Shown: piece after piece, positions 61,039 to 64,000 of the stretch
Layout of the letters: the number at the start of each line of letters is the position of its first letter
Position numbering within the stretch: the first letter of the stretch is position 1
Origin: Carboxylicivirga longa
GTDB taxonomy: Bacteria; Bacteroidota; Bacteroidia; Bacteroidales; Marinilabiliaceae
Direction: 5' to 3'
Length of the DNA stretch: 64,000 nt
NCBI RefSeq assembly: GCF_050589825.1
Contig: NZ_JBNGOZ010000002.1
Span: forward strand, 124,001-188,000
The notes under the pieces: model-generated
Database searches by the model: none
Told to the model about the DNA's origin: nothing
What the model saw: only the letters and a program-made list of their open reading frames with translations
Made by a program: the position numbers and the translations under genes

Positions 61039-62652
61039 ATGATTACAGTTTCTGATTTAGCCATTCAATTTGGCAAAAAACCCTTATTCTCTGACGTTAA
61101 CCTTAAGTTTACGCCGGGTAATTGTTATGGTCTAATTGGTGCCAACGGTGCCGGTAAATCCACTTTCCTGCGCATTATGTCCGGCGAACTGGACTCCACA
61201 CGCGGTAAGGTAAAAATGGAACCGGGCGAACGCCTGTCGGTACTAAAACAGGACCATTATGCCTACGATGAATTTACCGTTTTAAACACGGTGATGATGG
61301 GCCATAAAGAGATGTGGGAGCTAATGCAGGAAAAAGATGCCCTGTATATGAAACCCGACTTCAATGAAGAAGACGGCATGAAGGCTGCCAAGCTGGAAGA
61401 TGACTTTGCCGCCATGGGAGGCTGGAACGCTGAAAGCGATGCCGCTGAATTATTAAGCGGACTGGGCATTAAAGAAAATCTGCACCATCAGGAAATGAAA
61501 AACCTGACGGGTAAAGAAAAGGTGCGCGTACTTTTAGCACAGGCTTTATTTGGGAATCCTGACAACCTGCTGCTGGATGAGCCCACCAACGACCTTGACC
61601 TGGAAACCGTACTGTGGCTCGAAAACTACCTGGCCAATTTTGAAAATACAGTGATTGTTGTATCGCACGACCGTCACTTCCTCGATAATGTATGTACCGA
61701 TATTGTTGATATCGACTACGGAAAAATACGCATGTTCTCGGGTAACTACTCCTTCTGGTACGAATCAAGTCAGCTGGCAGCACGTCAGCAGGCGGCGCAA
61801 AACAAGAAGGCGGAAGAGAAGAAGAAAGAACTACAGGAGTTTATCTCGCGCTTTAGTGCCAACGTGGCCAAGAGTAAGCAGACCACTAGCCGTAAAAAAA
61901 TGCTTGATAAACTTAATATCACTGAAATTCAGCCATCAAACCGACGCTATCCCGGAATTATCTTCCAACCTTCGCGTCCGGCAGGCGATCAGATATTAAA
62001 AGTAGAAAACCTGAGCTATTCGATTGATGGAGAAGTAATGTTTAAAGACATCAACTTCAACATTGAGAAAGATGAAAAGGTAGTTTTTATTTCGCGTGAC
62101 AACCGGGCCGTAACTGCTTTCTTTCAGATTATTAACGGCGAGAAAAAGGCAGATACAGGTAACTTTGAATGGGGACAGACGATTACAAGCGCCTATTTGC
62201 CCATGGACAACACCGAGTATTTTCAAAAGGAAGTGAAGTTATACGACTGGCTGGCTCAGTTTGCCAAGGATACCTCAGAAGATTACATGCGCAGCTTTCT
62301 GGGAAAAATGCTGTTCTCTAATGACGACATTGAGAAGAAGGCAACCGTACTGTCGGGAGGTGAGAAAATGCGTTGCATGATTGCACGTATGATGATGGAA
62401 GAGCCCAACGTGCTCATTCTGGATCACCCCACCAACCACCTTGATCTGGAATCGATTCAGGCTTTTAATAATAATATGAAAACTTTCCCAGGACAGATTC
62501 TCATGGCCTCTCACGACCACGAGTTTATTCGTACCACCTGTGGACGCGTTATTGAACTAACGCCCAATGGTACTGTCGATAAACTCATGGATTTTGAGGA
62601 GTACCTGGCCGATGAGAGCATCAAAGCTGTACGGGACAGTAAATACGCTTAG
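61039..62652 (+). CDS. ABC-F family ribosome-associated ATPase
   Basis: A 537-residue twin ATPase: GANGAGKST and SHD-type motifs in the first half (LLLDEPTNDLDLETVLWLE), a linker, and in the second half LSGGEKMRCMIARMM and LILDHPTNHLDLESIQ. It has no membrane helices. ABC-F proteins act on ribosomes (EttA/Uup/YbiT types). The second Walker B has DHP in place of DEP. Start ATG at 61039 after the -7 box, rather than the frame from 61012. Confidence 0.93.
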   Translation: MITVSDLAIQFGKKPLFSDVNLKFTPGNCYGLIGANGAGKSTFLRIMSGELDSTRGKVKMEPGERLSVLKQDHYAYDEFTVLNTVMMGHKEMWELMQEKDALYMKPDFNEEDGMKAAKLEDDFAAMGGWNAESDAAELLSGLGIKENLHHQEMKNLTGKEKVRVLLAQALFGNPDNLLLDEPTNDLDLETVLWLENYLANFENTVIVVSHDRHFLDNVCTDIVDIDYGKIRMFSGNYSFWYESSQLAARQQAAQNKKAEEKKKELQEFISRFSANVAKSKQTTSRKKMLDKLNITEIQPSNRRYPGIIFQPSRPAGDQILKVENLSYSIDGEVMFKDINFNIEKDEKVVFISRDNRAVTAFFQIINGEKKADTGNFEWGQTITSAYLPMDNTEYFQKEVKLYDWLAQFAKDTSEDYMRSFLGKMLFSNDDIEKKATVLSGGEKMRCMIARMMMEEPNVLILDHPTNHLDLESIQAFNNNMKTFPGQILMASHDHEFIRTTCGRVIELTPNGTVDKLMDFEEYLADESIKAVRDSKYA

Positions 62653-62761
62653 GCACACAACAAACCAATATACTACAATTTGGAGAAAAGGGGGTAAAAG
62701 TAGCTATTTACCCCTTTTTTTTGTTTTTTTGCGCCCTGAATAAAACCATAATAGTATTACC

Positions 62762-63493
62762 ATGAAAACCATTCTTGGCTACCTCCTCACCCCAATCTTC
62801 CATCTTTATTTCGGACTGGTACTGGTCATCTTTCATTTGCCCCAGGTGCTCGCTCATAAATTATTGGGCGACCACGCACGACGCAAGGTAGTTGATGCAC
62901 TCAATTTCTGCCTGGTGAAGGGGCTTCACCTAATGGGCTGCCAGATTAAATTCTCAGGCCTCGACAATTTACCCGAAGATCGTCCACTCATTATCGTATC
63001 GAACCACCAAAGCCTATACGATATACCAGCGGTGGTGCATGGTTTCAGAAAACATTATCCGAAGTTTATTTCAAAAATTGAACTGGGTAAAAACCTACCC
63101 AGCATTTCCTATAACCTAAAACATGGTAAATCGGCCCTTATTGATCGAAATAACGGTTCCCAGTCGGTGAAAGAAATATTTAAACTGGGTCGCTTAATCC
63201 AGGCCAATAACTATGCAGCCTGCATTTTCCCGGAGGGTACCAGAAGCAAAACCGGTCGTGTTAAAAAATTTATGAGTGCCGGCATCAATACCCTATTGCG
63301 TGCCGCACCCAATGCACTGATCGTTCCTTTTGTTATCGATGGGCACAGCCGTATGATGTATAAAGGAATGTTCCCCTTAAAATTTGGTGAAAAAATAAAC
63401 TACACTGCCCTGTCGCCCATAGACCCCAAAGGTAAGGATGTGGAAGAATTAGTTACTGATATTCAGAAGTTAATAGAAGACAAGCTAAAGTAG
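62762..63493 (+). CDS. plsC: 1-acyl-sn-glycerol-3-phosphate acyltransferase
   Basis: A 243-residue membrane acyltransferase. NHQSLYD is the HX4D catalytic box and FPEGTRSKTG the phosphate-binding box. One N-terminal membrane helix. It makes phosphatidic acid in phospholipid synthesis. Its own promoter-like T-run and TTTGCGCCCTGAA lie upstream. Confidence 0.93.
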   Translation: MKTILGYLLTPIFHLYFGLVLVIFHLPQVLAHKLLGDHARRKVVDALNFCLVKGLHLMGCQIKFSGLDNLPEDRPLIIVSNHQSLYDIPAVVHGFRKHYPKFISKIELGKNLPSISYNLKHGKSALIDRNNGSQSVKEIFKLGRLIQANNYAACIFPEGTRSKTGRVKKFMSAGINTLLRAAPNALIVPFVIDGHSRMMYKGMFPLKFGEKINYTALSPIDPKGKDVEELVTDIQKLIEDKLK

Positions 63494-63544
63494 TAAATTA
63501 GAACAAAGGATACTAATGTTCTAAACATCTGATATTAAAGAAGA

Positions 63545-63568
63545 AACGACCCTCGGGTCGTTTTTTTT
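63545..63568 (+). terminator. Intrinsic terminator of plsC
   Basis: AACGACCC (63545-63552) pairs with GGGTCGTT (63555-63562), followed by eight T residues. Confidence 0.9.
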
Positions 63569-63616
63569 ATCCCTTTTATTCCCCTAACTTCGCTGCTTGA
63601 AATAATCATAAAGCCA

Positions 63617-64000
63617 ATGAATTTATTAAAACAACATTCATTTCACATTCCGGTATTGGGCTTGGGATATACCCTCGATACACCCATCAACGTGGCACCC
63701 TACGGTATCTCGTCGGTAATATCGCTTGTGGATGATAAACTGATGGAGCAGATGCGCGAGTTTTATTGCAATAAATTTGACTTGCCATTCAAAGCCATCT
63801 CAGACAAGGTAGAGGATTTCAGAGCCAAACGCATCACACTGTACCTGAATATGGTAGATGATCTGGTGAGTGCGAAAGTTGCGGAGCTTAAAAAATCAGC
63901 TTTTGAAAAGGGCAGCGAGCTTGAAAAATATTTTAATATGCTGCCAGACTTCTCAGCCGTCAAAGAAAAGTTTAACCTGGGTGAAAAAAGTCGCCAACTT
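63617..64000 (+). CDS. Conserved protein of unknown function, 5' part
   Basis: An open frame from ATG 63617 to the window edge, 128 codons without a stop, so the gene continues. It starts MNLLKQHSFHIPVLGLGYTL and includes NVAPYGISSVISLVDDKLM and DFRAKRITLYLNMVDDLV. No signal peptide or membrane helix is visible. I recall similar proteins in Bacteroidota but no function. Confidence 0.8.
   Translation, partial: MNLLKQHSFHIPVLGLGYTLDTPINVAPYGISSVISLVDDKLMEQMREFYCNKFDLPFKAISDKVEDFRAKRITLYLNMVDDLVSAKVAELKKSAFEKGSELEKYFNMLPDFSAVKEKFNLGEKSRQL

Overview
The window is a gene-dense chromosomal segment of a Bacteroidota bacterium. I infer a Bacteroidales or Marinilabiliales-type anaerobe or facultative anaerobe, not a named species. 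The basis is the TAnnTTTG -7 promoter boxes upstream of many genes, a TonB-dependent receptor with a carboxypeptidase-like N-terminal domain, an exbB-exbD-exbD-tonB operon, a DUF4369-thioredoxin lipoprotein, an ECF sigma factor with a beta-barrel-fused partner, and a cysteate synthase of the kind linked to sulfonolipid synthesis. There are no rRNA or tRNA genes, no CRISPR array, no insertion sequence and no prophage. Most of the window is core housekeeping DNA.

Layout. 0-3.5 kb: the end of a formate/nitrite transporter, a small Cys-rich protein, a YhcC-type radical SAM protein, an uncharacterised protein with a macro-domain-like C-terminal motif, and a small secreted protein. 3.5-6.1 kb: an AT-rich accessory patch with a HepT/MntA (HEPN/MNT) toxin-antitoxin pair and a thioredoxin-like lipoprotein bracketed by a 10-bp inverted repeat. 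6.2-15.5 kb: lactonase, lipoprotein, C69 dipeptidase, cation/proton antiporter, PhnA-domain protein, cysteate synthase and sulfatase. 15.5-19.3 kb: an etfB-etfA-acyl-CoA dehydrogenase operon. 19.6-24.7 kb: periplasmic MsrB, a LutA-like protein, a DUF2520 protein and a TonB-dependent receptor. 25-30.8 kb: two divergent CLC channel paralogues around dus and a NUMOD4 protein. 31-40.6 kb: glyA, the TonB energising operon, TamB and tsaD.

40.7-44.5 kb is the most interesting region. A PqqD-like protein, a 77-residue precursor-like peptide, an HPr-kinase-like P-loop protein, a Ser/His (Sec11/SipW-type) peptidase without an N-terminal membrane anchor and an ABC exporter lie in that order, the first four almost without gaps. 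This looks like a ribosomally made peptide that is bound by a PqqD-type recognition protein, possibly phosphorylated, then cleaved and exported. It has no radical SAM enzyme, asparagine-synthetase-like cyclase or LanM/YcaO enzyme, so it does not fit a standard class I can name. Function is inferred from gene content only.

44.5-64 kb: an ECF sigma factor with its fused anti-sigma/outer-membrane-barrel partner, smpB, a Yip1 protein, DUF5063, a 3'-5' exonuclease, an RlmI-like methyltransferase and a DEAD helicase as a tight RNA-processing run, then tex, a Crp/Fnr regulator, an SDR, TM2 and DUF2752 proteins, three SurA/PpiC-type chaperone genes in one operon, an ABC-F ATPase, plsC and the start of an unknown conserved gene cut by the window edge. 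Intergenic DNA holds several strong hairpins, most between convergent genes, and degenerate short-word repeats. Start sites were corrected for several genes, using -7 boxes where present.
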